Source: Arthrobacter echini (GTDB lineage: Bacteria; Actinomycetota; Actinomycetes; Actinomycetales; Micrococcaceae). Taken from it: a stretch of 64,000 nucleotides of DNA. Location: positions 157,305-221,304 of the forward strand of contig NZ_SSWH01000002.1 in assembly GCF_004803505.1 (NCBI RefSeq), in the 5' to 3' direction. The translations under genes were made by a program, and so were the position numbers. Positions 8,003 through 17,817 of the stretch are shown one piece after another. The number at the start of each line of letters is the position of its first letter. Positions within the stretch are counted from its first letter, which is position 1. The notes beneath the pieces are model-generated. The model made no database searches. It was not told the DNA's origin and saw nothing but the letters and a program-made list of their open reading frames with translations.

Positions 8003-10684
8003 TCATGGCTCACGCAGGTCCTCGCGACGGTTGACGCCGAACTTGGCGAAAATCCGGTAGAGATGGCCTTCCACGGTACGGACCGACACGCCTTTGGAAT
8101 CCGCGATATCGCGATTCGAGTAGCCCTCTCTGACGAGATCAACGATGGAGCGCTCTGTGGGAGTCAGGCGGGGTGCCGTCGCCGAGGGATATGCCGAGAC
8201 GAAGGGCGAAGGCACCGGTCCTTGCCGCTGTTCGCCCAGCATCACGAGACGCCGACGGGTCTCCTGTGCGCGTCTCCTCGAGCCCTGCTCATCGAGACTC
8301 TGGTGGGCGAGCGAAAGTGCTGCGAATTCGAGGGCGACGTTGCCGATACCTGCGGCCGCCGATGCCGCTCCCAGCATCGCATCGCCGTCCCTCGCCTTCG
8401 CCGCCCTGGCGAACTCCAGGAGTATCCGCGCATCGGCGCCCTCCACGTCGGGCAGCAATGCGACGAGCGGATCAAGAGCATTTGTGTTTCCGATGAGTAC
8501 CAGGAGCTGGAGGGCAGTGCTCGCCAACGCCTTCATGTGGTCCCTCTCCGCCTGCGCTGCGAGAGTGAGTAGGTCGGCGCCCGTACGGGTCGTGTTCGGT
8601 AGCAGGTCCATCGTGGCGGTGGCGTAGATCGCACTCGCTGTCCGCACGGCCTGCGAGGTGCTCGACGGAGAGCGATCGAGCTCCCCGATGAGGGACAAGG
8701 CCGAATCGGTCTCGCCGACCAGCGCGCAGGCATAGGCGGCCATTGCTGTCACCAGAGGTACCGACTGAGTGTCACCGCATTCCTTCAGACCCTCACGGGC
8801 GAGGAGGAAGCGATCACGCGCTTCCCTGTTGCGGACGGACCGTAGTGCACGAGTACCGTCGACGAAGTCCGTCCACGCTCCGTAGTAGGTGGCGCTGAGC
8901 GGGTATGCGCGCAGGCATTCATCGAGCAGAGCGATCGCCTCGTCGAGGCGCCCACTGTTCGTCAGCAGGAGCACATGCCTCTCGACTGCGACCTCCCGGT
9001 AGGCGAGCAAGGACGCACCACCGGTCTCGATGTCCTTCAGGGACCGAAGCGTGTAGGTGCTCCCTTCGTCGGTTCGCCCTAGCGTGCCGAGCAGGTCTCC
9101 GAGCAGAACCATGCACGCGACTCGCGATTCCGCCGTCCCGTCAGGGTGCGAAAGGAGAGTGCGCAGGTCCTCCTCGAGCTCTTCGAGCTGTCCCTCGAGG
9201 AGTCGCACCCGGCACTCGAGGATCGCGCATCCCAGCCGGGCACGCACGTAATCCTCGGGGGTCCGGTCGGTTCTAGGCAGACTCTCGATGGCCGAGATGA
9301 GCGACTTCCAGTGCGCGACGTCGCGGCGGAGGTCCTCGTGGGATGACGCCGCCCTCACTCTGAGTTCGAAGGACACGAGAATGCCGTGCTTGGCCACGTG
9401 AAGATCGCGGCAGTCACGCAAGGCCTCGTCGACGAGGTCACGGGCGTGCACCGCGTTCTTCCTGCCGAAATGTGCACGAGCAGTTTCGACCAGTGCACGC
9501 CCACGCAGCGCGGAAGCCGATACCGCTCGTGCCGCCCGCAGTGCGAGGGTGTGATCGCGCAGACCGTTGGCGATGTCAGCTACACCGAGAAGCGTCCTGT
9601 CGTCGGTGGCGGCACCGCCGGCCAGTCTCCAGGAGAACCTCTGCACGGTGCGCTCGGGTGACTCCGGCGCGGGTGGAAGCGCCTCGATGAACGTCCGGCG
9701 AAGACTGATGGTGCGCGCTGTCGGTGCTTGGCTGGCCAGCACGTCTGCATACAGCGGTGGATTCACGCTCACCGTGCGATGGGGCTCCTGTCCTACCACG
9801 ATGAGGCGTTCGTTCAGCAGGTGCGTGAGCACCTCACCGTCGACGTGCCGGGCCAGTACCTCGACCGTCGCCGGCTCCACCAGTGCCACGAACTCCAGCA
9901 CGGCCTTCTCCATGTCGCTTCGGGAACGCAGACGTGCACCGACCAGATCGACGAGCTGCGGATGGAGCACCGGCGTATCGGAGTTCAGGCGCCACACCTG
10001 GGCGACCTGCGTCAAATACCCCTGCGCCTCCCCGTGTCCGAGGACCGTCCGCAGCAGCTTCGGGTTACCACCCGTCGCCACGGCCAGCGTGTGCGCGGTA
10101 CCCGTGAGCACCGGTCCACCGAGTACTCGTTCGCAAAGCGCTCTCACCTCCTCCAGCTCGAGGGGTGCCAGGTTGAAGCGGGTCAGCAGATTATCGGTGC
10201 TGAGGCTCCGGAACTCGGTCGAGGCAGGCGACGAATCCCGCATGATGACGAGAACCCTCGCACGTCGCGCACTGATGAGCTGCGCGAGCAGAGTACTCGA
10301 GCTGCCGTCGAGGTCGTGTGCGTCGTCGACGACGATGAGCGGAGGATGCCGCTCACCACGCGTTGCTCGTCCTCGTGCCAGCTGCGCCATCACGGCGCGA
10401 AGCACTGCGACGGGTGAGTCGTCCTCGCCCGGCGAGAGGTTTCGAAGATACGGCGCGAACGCACCATAGGGGACGCTGCGCAGAGCGGAGTCTCCCCTGA
10501 GCGGAAGGACCGGCGCGCTCCAGTCGAGCTGCTCGAGAACTGCACGTGCCACGGCGGTCTTTCCCACCCCCGCTTCCCCGACGAGTAGTGCACCGAAGCC
10601 GCTCGTATCCCTGAGTGCGACGATGATCTCACTGACCAGGCCAGCTCTTCCGACAAGATCTTCGCCGAATGCTGGGGCGATCAT
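8003..10684 (-). CDS. LAL-type STAND ATPase / LuxR transcriptional regulator (LAL1)
   Basis: The 893-residue protein has an N-terminal NTPase domain with Walker A GEAGVGKT (36-43) and Walker B LIVVDDAH (about 116-123). A long helical TPR-like middle follows, and a LuxR helix-turn-helix lies at about 835-893 (LTPTERSIVDLVREG, SVRTVEGHLYRIFAKFG). MalT/LAL-family proteins hold an autoinhibited ATPase that oligomerises on ligand binding and activates promoters through the C-terminal HTH. The sensed ligand is unknown. The start ATG overlaps the stop of LAL2 by 4 bp, so the pair is coupled. It lies directly upstream of the surface-polymer operon, a likely target (inference). The N-terminal stretch RSVPYGAFAPYL closely matches LAL3 (RSVPFGALAPLL), showing common ancestry. 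Confidence 0.92.
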   Translation of the reverse strand: MIAPAFGEDLVGRAGLVSEIIVALRDTSGFGALLVGEAGVGKTAVARAVLEQLDWSAPVLPLRGDSALRSVPYGAFAPYLRNLSPGEDDSPVAVLRAVMAQLARGRATRGERHPPLIVVDDAHDLDGSSSTLLAQLISARRARVLVIMRDSSPASTEFRSLSTDNLLTRFNLAPLELEEVRALCERVLGGPVLTGTAHTLAVATGGNPKLLRTVLGHGEAQGYLTQVAQVWRLNSDTPVLHPQLVDLVGARLRSRSDMEKAVLEFVALVEPATVEVLARHVDGEVLTHLLNERLIVVGQEPHRTVSVNPPLYADVLASQAPTARTISLRRTFIEALPPAPESPERTVQRFSWRLAGGAATDDRTLLGVADIANGLRDHTLALRAARAVSASALRGRALVETARAHFGRKNAVHARDLVDEALRDCRDLHVAKHGILVSFELRVRAASSHEDLRRDVAHWKSLISAIESLPRTDRTPEDYVRARLGCAILECRVRLLEGQLEELEEDLRTLLSHPDGTAESRVACMVLLGDLLGTLGRTDEGSTYTLRSLKDIETGGASLLAYREVAVERHVLLLTNSGRLDEAIALLDECLRAYPLSATYYGAWTDFVDGTRALRSVRNREARDRFLLAREGLKECGDTQSVPLVTAMAAYACALVGETDSALSLIGELDRSPSSTSQAVRTASAIYATATMDLLPNTTRTGADLLTLAAQAERDHMKALASTALQLLVLIGNTNALDPLVALLPDVEGADARILLEFARAAKARDGDAMLGAASAAAGIGNVALEFAALSLAHQSLDEQGSRRRAQETRRRLVMLGEQRQGPVPSPFVSAYPSATAPRLTPTERSIVDLVREGYSNRDIADSKGVSVRTVEGHLYRIFAKFGVNRREDLREP

Positions 10685-13449
10685 TGCTGTCGCCTGAAGA
10701 TGAGCGACAGCTGTTTTCGGCTGGAGAGTCCGAGCTTGGACATGATCTGGTGTACGTGACCCTCGACGGTACGCGGTGAGATGTGTTCCTGTTGCGCTAT
10801 TTCCTTGTTCGGTACGCCCTGGGCTACTTTCCGGGCAATTGCGCGTTCCCTCTCGCTGAGCAGCTTTCGCCGCTGGTGCCGGCGCGCTGGGATAGCGGTC
10901 CTTCTCAGGATCTGCTCGGCCTGCACACGGATCATCGGATCGTCCGTCTCGACGAGGTGATCGATGCTCAGCGCCGCGAGATCACCGGCAAGATTGGCGT
11001 TCCCCAGCTCAAGGGCCTCGAGCGCCACCTGTTTCAGCGCACCGGGGTCACGCGAGGACAATGCCTTGGCCAATTCCTCCGTCAGCCGGGAGAACCGTCC
11101 CTCGTTCGCAACAGCTGCAGCAGTGAGACAATCCGCGGACTCGTAGCGTCCGAGCTGCACAGCCTGGCACAGGAAGAAGAGCTCAACGCCGCGCAAGCCC
11201 TTCTCGTTGAGGTGACGAGCGTGTTCCAGAAAGTCGATGGAGACGACGTCGGCGGTGCCCAACCACGCTTCGGTCAGGAGCCGGAAGTACAGCACCGCTT
11301 CGCGCAGGTACCAGGGGGAGCGCAGTCTGGTGACATCGACCGCACATAGGTACTGCCGGGCGTCGTCGGAGTCCCCGTTGAGAGCACTGACATAGGCCGC
11401 AGCAGCCTCCGCGAGGGGAAGGAACCCGTACCGATCCCGGACATGAAGCTGGCCGATGGCCGGCTTGAGCTTCACCAGTGCCTCTCCACTCCTTCCGAGG
11501 TAGGCGAGGATCAACCCCTCGGAGAGTTCGAGCGTCGACCTTTCAAGGCCCGGGACAACCTCGTCGCTCTTCTCGCTCACCAGCTCGAGGCACTCGTTCC
11601 AGGACCCGGCCATGAACAGCGAACCCAGGAAATGCCCGAAGGCCATCCCGTGGTCGGTCGGCTTCGACCGCACATCGTCCAGACGCTCGACAACGGCCTC
11701 AGCCGCCCTGATGGCCGCTTCCTGCTCTCCTATACTCGACTGCGCGAAAGCCAGGATGGTCCTGATCCGCAGACTCCCCGGGGTCTCGTTCGCCTGATGC
11801 GCCAGGACACCGGGAGCCCGTGCGCACACCGAATCGAACTCGCCCTCGAAGACATACGCTTCCAGGCGGGCCAGATCGAGCACGGCGCGCAGGTCCTCGT
11901 CAGCACCGCGATGACGCTGCACCTGCGCGCTCACCGCATCGAGCAGAGCGTCCGCCTCCTCCCGTCTGCCGGGTGTTCTCCTCCGAAGACGAGAGGCCAG
12001 GACGTTCGCGTCGACCCAGTCGCGCAGCGCTGTATCATCTGTCAATCCGGGCACCAGGAGATGCTCGACGGTATCGAGAGCGTCCGCCACTGCGCCCTCG
12101 CACCACAACTGACGAGCGCGTTCTATCCCTGCCCTGAGCGACCCTTGGCCTGTCGGCAGAGCGTCGAGGAACCGGGCTGCCATGACATCGAGACCACGGT
12201 CGTTCGCACATTGCGCGAGGCCTGCCAGTTCGGAGCTGTCCGGCACCTCGCCCCGGGAGAGGGACCATGCTGCCAGTGCCAGCGTCGCCTCCATGGGCAC
12301 TCCCGGCGCACTCCGGAGCCGACCGAGCACCTCCAGCGCGTCGACTCCCGCAGCGGAGGTGTACTGACCACGGACGACGTCCGCGAGCACGCCGCAGGAG
12401 AGCCTGAGGAGAGGCTCATCGACTCCATCGGGCATCAGCATTCCCCGGGATTGCAGGGAGTCGAGCGAGGTGGACTGCACTGCCTGCATCAGCAGGGTCA
12501 CGGGTAGGCTGCCGGCAACAGCAAGTACCTCGATCACCGTCCGATCATCGGGTGACATCGTGACAAGCTCGGGTATCTGTCGATCCTCCGTTGCCCAGAC
12601 GACATGCTCGTGCGGCCCGTGACTCATCACCCAGACCCCGTGCTGCGGGAACAGTCGCCCGGAATCGACCGCCGCTTCTGTCGCCATCTGGAGGAACTTC
12701 GGGTTGCCACCGCTCGACGTCCACAATTCCTGGGCTGCAGCCCGGGAGACGGGCGCCTCGAGCGCAGCCGATACCATTTCGGTGGTGGCGTCAAGAGTCA
12801 GGGGCCGGAGATCGATCCGTTCCAGCACTTCGTCTTTCCATAGATCGAAGAATGCTTCTGGCGCACGGAGAAGGTCCTTACAGGTGATGAGCAGGTGCAC
12901 CGCACCCATCCGTGCCAGCTGGACGATCACCGCGGCGGAGTCGCTGTCCACGTCCTCGACTTTGTCGACATGCATGAGGATGCGCCGGCCGGACGAATTT
13001 TCATCGAACATGCGCTGCAACGCGATGAGAATCAGGAGCGGGCTTCTCGTCGTAGCCTCATCGAGCTCGGCCAGCAGAACATTCAGCGCGGCATAGGCGA
13101 CTGTGGAATACGCTGCCGCTCCACGAATATAAACATGGTCGAAATGCGCGGACAAGCTCGACACCGCCTGCTGTGCCACACGTGTCTTACCGGCCCCACC
13201 CGGGCCGACGAGCATAACGCCACCGACCGAGTCCGACCGAAATGCGGCCTCGATCGCGGTGAGTTCATCGCGCCGTCCGGAAAAGGGCCAGCGCAGGTCG
13301 ACACTGCTCATCGACCACAGCCGTCGATCGATCGAACACGACGGAACGCCGTCTGACCCAGCATCGTCGGAACCGCGGAATTCTTCCCCATCGTCAACTA
13401 CCATCCTGAGACGCTTGCGTTGTCCTGTCACTGTATCGCGCGTCTGCAC
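10681..13449 (-). CDS. LAL-type LuxR regulator with degenerate Walker B (LAL2)
   Basis: The frame has 922 residues from a GTG. Later starts are possible because the first 50 residues look non-conserved and no clear ribosome site is seen. Walker A is intact (GPGGAGKT, about 82-89). The Walker B region reads ILMHVDKVED (about 157-166): the usual Asp-Asp pair is Asp-Lys and the following His is missing, so ATP hydrolysis may be impaired. The middle is helical and TPR-like. The C-terminal LuxR HTH is intact (LSERERAIARKVAQG, SPRTVEGHVHQIMSKLG). It overlaps LAL1 by 4 bp and starts 38 bp after pth, so it may be transcribed with rplY-pth. One reading is a pair in which LAL2 binds nucleotide without cycling and LAL1 is the active partner; this is inference. 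Confidence 0.9.
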   Translation of the reverse strand: MQTRDTVTGQRKRLRMVVDDGEEFRGSDDAGSDGVPSCSIDRRLWSMSSVDLRWPFSGRRDELTAIEAAFRSDSVGGVMLVGPGGAGKTRVAQQAVSSLSAHFDHVYIRGAAAYSTVAYAALNVLLAELDEATTRSPLLILIALQRMFDENSSGRRILMHVDKVEDVDSDSAAVIVQLARMGAVHLLITCKDLLRAPEAFFDLWKDEVLERIDLRPLTLDATTEMVSAALEAPVSRAAAQELWTSSGGNPKFLQMATEAAVDSGRLFPQHGVWVMSHGPHEHVVWATEDRQIPELVTMSPDDRTVIEVLAVAGSLPVTLLMQAVQSTSLDSLQSRGMLMPDGVDEPLLRLSCGVLADVVRGQYTSAAGVDALEVLGRLRSAPGVPMEATLALAAWSLSRGEVPDSSELAGLAQCANDRGLDVMAARFLDALPTGQGSLRAGIERARQLWCEGAVADALDTVEHLLVPGLTDDTALRDWVDANVLASRLRRRTPGRREEADALLDAVSAQVQRHRGADEDLRAVLDLARLEAYVFEGEFDSVCARAPGVLAHQANETPGSLRIRTILAFAQSSIGEQEAAIRAAEAVVERLDDVRSKPTDHGMAFGHFLGSLFMAGSWNECLELVSEKSDEVVPGLERSTLELSEGLILAYLGRSGEALVKLKPAIGQLHVRDRYGFLPLAEAAAAYVSALNGDSDDARQYLCAVDVTRLRSPWYLREAVLYFRLLTEAWLGTADVVSIDFLEHARHLNEKGLRGVELFFLCQAVQLGRYESADCLTAAAVANEGRFSRLTEELAKALSSRDPGALKQVALEALELGNANLAGDLAALSIDHLVETDDPMIRVQAEQILRRTAIPARRHQRRKLLSERERAIARKVAQGVPNKEIAQQEHISPRTVEGHVHQIMSKLGLSSRKQLSLIFRRQQ

Positions 13450-13487
13450 GGACTTATCACTGATCGGCCGCGGGTCGGCCGCGTCCT

Positions 13488-14072
13488 CTATTTGCTCGGA
13501 TGAAAGCGCTGCTGCGCCGGAAGAAGACCGTCGGAAATGAGAAGTTCCACTGCGTCTGCCGCATCGTCGAGCAGAAATGGAAGGTCCTTCTTCTCCGCAG
13601 CACCGAAATCCCTGAGGACGAAATCGGCAGGGTCCTGACGGCCCGGTGGTCGTCCTACTCCCACGCGCACGCGGTGATAGTCCTTCGTACCCAGGGCCTT
13701 GCTGATGTCCCGCAGGCCGTTATGGCCGCCTTCCCCTCCACCCAGTTTCAGCCTGACGGTATTGGCGGGTATGTCGATCTCGTCGTGTACGACTATGACA
13801 TGATCCGGCGCGACATCGTGGAAGCGTGCCAGCGTCGCGACAGGTCCGCCGGAGAGGTTCATGTAGGTCAGTGGCTTCGCGAGGACGACCCGGGGTCCCC
13901 CGACACCCAGGCGTCCCTCGAGAGTGACCGCCTGGGCCTTCGAGGACGAGAAACGTCCCTGTACACGGCCTGCCAGCAGATCGAGAACCATCTGGCCTAC
14001 GTTGTGCCGGTTGCCCGCGTAGCCGGGTCCGGGATTTCCCAGCCCGGCTACGAGCCAGGTGTCCGTGGACAC
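13488..14072 (-). CDS. pth: Peptidyl-tRNA hydrolase
   Basis: The 194-residue protein matches Pth in length and motifs. [20 protein letters not shown] at the N-terminus contains the conserved Asn and the catalytic His. [16 protein letters not shown] and the [16 protein letters not shown] segment with its conserved Asp follow, then [13 protein letters not shown]. It recycles tRNA by cleaving peptidyl-tRNA released from stalled ribosomes. It lies 10 bp downstream of rplY, the usual bacterial arrangement. The next gene on the same strand here is a LAL regulator. Confidence 0.97.
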   Translation of the reverse strand: MSTDTWLVAGLGNPGPGYAGNRHNVGQMVLDLLAGRVQGRFSSSKAQAVTLEGRLGVGGPRVVLAKPLTYMNLSGGPVATLARFHDVAPDHVIVVHDEIDIPANTVRLKLGGGEGGHNGLRDISKALGTKDYHRVRVGVGRPPGRQDPADFVLRDFGAAEKKDLPFLLDDAADAVELLISDGLLPAQQRFHPSK

Positions 14073-14082
14073 AGGTGACTAC

Positions 14083-14742
14083 CTACCGCTCGTCGGCGTC
14101 GGTGACGACAGCATCCCGATCGGCGTCGGGGGCTGTCGCGCCCTCGCTCACGGCCTCGGTGTCCACGTCGGTCTCTTCAGTTTCCTCGGCGTCGCCGAGA
14201 TCCTGCACCACAGGAGCCATGAGGTTGACGATCAGCGTCTCCGGGTCGATGAGGAGCGTGACGCCGGAGGGCAGCTCGATGTCCGAGGCGAGGACGTGCT
14301 CGCCGATCTGGCGGCCCTCGATGCTGACGGTGAGGGTCTCAGGAAGATTCGTTGCATCGGCCTCGACCAGCACCGTGCTGGCCTCGAGGTTGGACACGAC
14401 CTCTGGGGCCGGTTCACCCTCGACGTGGATGGCGACGTCCACCTCGACCTTCTCGCCGCGCCGAACGGTCAGCAGATCAAGGTGCTCCACGATCTGTTTG
14501 ATGGGATCACGCTGGATGTCCTTGACCAGTGCGAGGTGGTCCTCTCCCTCGATGTCAAGAGTCAGCAGGGCGTTGGCGGTACGTACCGCCAGCGTGGTGG
14601 TCTTCGCTGGCAGCAGAACGTGGATCGGATCCGCTCCATGGCCGTAGACCACGCCGGGAATCATGTTTGCGCGGCGCGCCCGCCGCGCCGCCCCTTTACC
14701 GAATTCTGTGCGGACATTTGCAGGGAGTTTTTGCTCGGACAT
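14083..14742 (-). CDS. rplY: 50S ribosomal protein L25 / general stress protein CTC
   Basis: The 219-residue protein is of the long CTC type. The N-terminal L25 domain (about 1-95) binds 5S rRNA (RTEFGKGAARRARRANMIPG, VYGHG). A C-terminal TL5-like beta domain spans about 100-185, and an acidic Asp/Glu-rich tail follows (EETEETDVDTEAVSEG). The start at 14742 is chosen because GGAG lies 5 bases upstream and the family begins with M-(S/A)-E. The frame stays open for about 380 bases upstream, but that stretch has no homologous content. rplY normally follows prs in this phylum; here two LAL genes lie between. Confidence 0.96.
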   Translation of the reverse strand: MSEQKLPANVRTEFGKGAARRARRANMIPGVVYGHGADPIHVLLPAKTTTLAVRTANALLTLDIEGEDHLALVKDIQRDPIKQIVEHLDLLTVRRGEKVEVDVAIHVEGEPAPEVVSNLEASTVLVEADATNLPETLTVSIEGRQIGEHVLASDIELPSGVTLLIDPETLIVNLMAPVVQDLGDAEETEETDVDTEAVSEGATAPDADRDAVVTDADER

Positions 14743-15255
14743 GGTTTCTCCTCGTGACATTGCGGCTCGGCCGGAAGGGCGCAAGCTCTGGGCATTGCCA
14801 GGCGGGAGCAGGTCCGCATGGTTCAGGAATCCGGAGGTACATCCGCACACCAGCCACCGTCGATCACGGAGTCCGGCCGGAAGAGTCTGATCCGGCCCGC
14901 TCCCTCGCCTAGGCACTGTATCCGATGATAGCGCAGGCAACCCTGCGCCTGCGCATCGCCATCGGCCTGCGTCGAACGGAGTGTCCCGCCAGCCGGAGCT
15001 CCTTGTACTTCTGGTTCGATCACAGTCGGACCCGGTTCCAGGGAAAGGCCACGATATACGAGGGTCGGCGGCGGCTGGGGACGAAGTTCCGGTCTCAGGA
15101 GAACTCCTACGCCGCCGACCCAGCATATGGGTCCAAGGAGTCGTCCGCGACGGACAACCCCTCGACGAGAACCACTGTAGGCAGGAGAACTGACCCCCTA
15201 CACGAGTAGTCCGGACGCAACTTTCAGATCACGGTACTCGGATCCTGTTCTTCGA
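14743..15255. other. Gene-free interval between LAL3 and rplY
   Basis: These 513 bases hold no supported gene, although one frame stays open. The interval must contain the end of the LAL3 transcript and probably the rplY-pth promoter. A possible minus-strand -10 (TATCAT at 14925-14930) has no good -35. A nested inverted repeat at 15063-15120 is the clearest element. Confidence 0.45.
15063..15120. other. Nested inverted repeat (structured RNA or terminator candidate)
   Basis: GGTCGGCGGCG at 15063-15073 pairs perfectly with CGCCGCCGACC at 15110-15120. Inside the loop AGGAG (15097-15101) pairs with CTCCT (15104-15108). No U-tract follows on either strand. It lies 135 bases after the LAL3 stop and about 320 bases before rplY. 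It could be a Rho-independent-like terminator of LAL3 or a leader structure of rplY. Confidence 0.5.
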
Positions 15256-17817
15256 CTACCTACCCGCATCACGTCCGCCGGGCGCAGGGAGCAGATCGTT
15301 CATGGTCCCGGGGAGATCCTCACGTCGCACGATCCCCAGTTTGGCGAAGGTTCGGTACAAATGCCCCTCGATGGTTCGTATGGAGACCACCAAATGCCGG
15401 GCGATCGCCCTGTTCGAATACCCATCGGCGGCCAGCAGTGCGATTTCCCGTTCGCGTGGTGTCAACGGCCGCGTGGTCGTCGGTTCGACCGGTTCCATGA
15501 CCGGGCCTCCATCGATCAGCATTCGACGACGACGCACCATCAGGCCGAGCTCTCGTCTGTGGTCCTTGCTACTGCCGGCAGGGAGGAACGTCATCGCCTG
15601 CCGAGTCGCCTCAACGGCCAGCGAGTACTTCTGCAGTGACTCGGCGCGGTCCGCTGTCACCGCAAGAGCCTCCGCGTCCCCCGACGCCAAGCTGGCGGCA
15701 TAGGTATGCAGCACACGTGCCTCGTCACCTTCCAGCGATGCCGTGACCGCAGCAAGCAGGGCCGGGGCACCTGGGTCGCCGAGACCGACGGCGAGCTCGA
15801 GAATCTCCTTCTCTGCGGTCAACCACCCATTTTCCCGGGCCATCCCCGCCTGGCCGAGCAGCTGGGACGTGGCGCCTGAGCCCTGGATGACCCGAGCCGC
15901 GGCGACAAGAGCATGTGCCAGCACGGAATTCTGCGCGCTGCCGCGATCCGTGATCGAGGAGAATTCCGCGAACCACTGTTCCACCTGGTCCGCCTCGCCC
16001 AGGGTTGCGGCTGCCCAGCTGCCGATGCCCAGGCCATAGACCAGCAGTCCGTCCTGGTCGGAACAGCGCAGAGAAACCAGTGCAGGACGAATTTTGGTCA
16101 GTCCGCTCCTGAACCGCCCTTTCCGTACGTCGACTGCCGCATCGAGCACCGCGATACTTCCGCTGCAGAATGCGTAGTCCGAGTCGGTCGCAGCCGTGTA
16201 TTCGCCGAGAGCATCCTCCGCCGTGCCAAGGTCACCGCTGTGCACCACCACGCTCAGGTGGCGTAGGAACGCACCGCGGTACAGGTCGGACACTACCTCC
16301 GGGTGGTCGTCGATGAGTGCCAGAGCAGCTGATCCGTGACGACGTGCCTGGACACTCCTGCCGACGGCCCCGAGAGCTTCCGCGAGGAGAGCGTGCGCTG
16401 ACGTGAGAAGTCGTAGGTCCTCCGATCCTTCGCCGACGATCTGTTCCAGTGACTCGATGGTCTCGCTGTACCGTCCGGCATGATTCGACCAAAGCGCTCG
16501 AAGGATCCGCAGCTCAGGAGTCTCCACAGGACGTCCGTGGACGCTTGCCCCTGCAGAAGACGCTGGTTCCGTCCGGCCGACCTCGTGGAGACAATACGGG
16601 TCGAACCGGGCCATGGCACTGAACCGGGTCGCATCCGCTGCACGGTCCGGGGCTCGGACGGCATCTGCCAGCCGCAGAGCGGAGCGATACTCGCCGGTCC
16701 TCGCAGCCGTAGCCGCAAGTTCCAGCAGACGCCGGTCGGGCACGGTCTCACCGCACTCGAGCTCCCAGAGAGCGCGACGGACCCGGCCGGGAGCGGGCAA
16801 GGTCCGGTCCTTTTGTGTTCCCGGGCCCAGCCGGCGAAGCAGGGTCCTTCTCCTCCCCATCGGAATGACGGTCCGGAAGATCGGATCAGGGAGGTCCCGC
16901 GTGCGGAACCCGATGAACCCCCTGCGGTTCACTCTTCTGAGGAGACCAGCCTGCAGCAAGGATGAAACTGCACTCTCGCTGCTCAGCCGGACCAGGTCGG
17001 TGAGGCTCACGACTTCTGCCAGTACGACGAGTTCGAATGCTGTGCGTTCCAGCGCGCCGAGCTGCAGCACGATGGACCGCGCAACCTGTTGCAGACTCGC
17101 TGGTGCGGCGGAGGCGGTGTCCTTCAGGACCCACACACCATCGATGACGACGAGGGATCCGCACCTGACGGCGTGGTCGACGAGCGCCGGCAGGAACAGC
17201 GGATTACCCGCTGATTCGCGACGGAACCACGAGCTCACGCCCCGGGCGAGATCGTCACCGAGGACCTGACCGCAGAGTGCCAGAACCTCGACATGAGTCA
17301 GTCTCAGCATGGCTTGCTGCTCGACCAGGCCGTCCTCGGCAAGTTGTGCCAGCTCGGTGCAGAGCGCTGTCACCGAGGGCGCGAAACCCGCGATTGCGAT
17401 GTCGCCGCAGCTCGCCAGCTGTGTGAGGAGAATGGCGCTCTCCTGATCCAGAAAATGCATGTCGTCGATGATGAGCAGGACCGTGCGATGTCCGGGTCGG
17501 TTGCGGACGAAGGACCTCACGATGCGCAGAACGGCCAGCGGTGAGTTCAGGTGTCCGGGCGATGCCTCTGCCAGTAGAGGTGCAAGTGCTCCGAACGGGA
17601 CGCTCCTCAGCGTCGGTGTCCCGACCAGGAGGAAGGACTCGAAGTTATCCCTGCAGGCAGCCCGAAGCCGTCGGGCCACGGTGGTCTTTCCCATGCCTGC
17701 GCTGCCGTAGACGAAGACGCCGCAGCCTGACCGGCGCCGCAGTGTATCGCTGATGTCGGCGAGCAGCTCGGTTCTGCTCTCATACTCATAAGCGCCGTGT
17801 CCGGTCGCGGACTTCAC
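15256..17817 (-). CDS. LAL-type STAND ATPase / LuxR transcriptional regulator (LAL3)
   Basis: The 853-residue protein starts at a GTG that overlaps the LAL4 stop (GTGA). It has Walker A GSAGMGKT (38-45) and Walker B VLLIIDDMH (about 113-121), both intact. A long helical middle leads to a C-terminal LuxR HTH at about 785-840 (LTPREREIALLAADG, SIRTIEGHLYRTFAKLG). The N-terminal half resembles LAL1 over the RSVPFGALAPLL and SP-AVLR regions, so LAL1 and LAL3 are paralogues. It probably acts as a ligand-responsive activator. The target and ligand are unknown. It is the second gene of the LAL4-LAL3 pair that separates prs from rplY. Confidence 0.92.
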   Translation of the reverse strand: MKSATGHGAYEYESRTELLADISDTLRRRSGCGVFVYGSAGMGKTTVARRLRAACRDNFESFLLVGTPTLRSVPFGALAPLLAEASPGHLNSPLAVLRIVRSFVRNRPGHRTVLLIIDDMHFLDQESAILLTQLASCGDIAIAGFAPSVTALCTELAQLAEDGLVEQQAMLRLTHVEVLALCGQVLGDDLARGVSSWFRRESAGNPLFLPALVDHAVRCGSLVVIDGVWVLKDTASAAPASLQQVARSIVLQLGALERTAFELVVLAEVVSLTDLVRLSSESAVSSLLQAGLLRRVNRRGFIGFRTRDLPDPIFRTVIPMGRRRTLLRRLGPGTQKDRTLPAPGRVRRALWELECGETVPDRRLLELAATAARTGEYRSALRLADAVRAPDRAADATRFSAMARFDPYCLHEVGRTEPASSAGASVHGRPVETPELRILRALWSNHAGRYSETIESLEQIVGEGSEDLRLLTSAHALLAEALGAVGRSVQARRHGSAALALIDDHPEVVSDLYRGAFLRHLSVVVHSGDLGTAEDALGEYTAATDSDYAFCSGSIAVLDAAVDVRKGRFRSGLTKIRPALVSLRCSDQDGLLVYGLGIGSWAAATLGEADQVEQWFAEFSSITDRGSAQNSVLAHALVAAARVIQGSGATSQLLGQAGMARENGWLTAEKEILELAVGLGDPGAPALLAAVTASLEGDEARVLHTYAASLASGDAEALAVTADRAESLQKYSLAVEATRQAMTFLPAGSSKDHRRELGLMVRRRRMLIDGGPVMEPVEPTTTRPLTPREREIALLAADGYSNRAIARHLVVSIRTIEGHLYRTFAKLGIVRREDLPGTMNDLLPAPGGRDAGR

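Noticed and set aside
14743-15126. N-terminal extension of rplY
   Set aside because: The frame is open, but the sequence has no L25 character and the ATG at 14742 has a good ribosome site.
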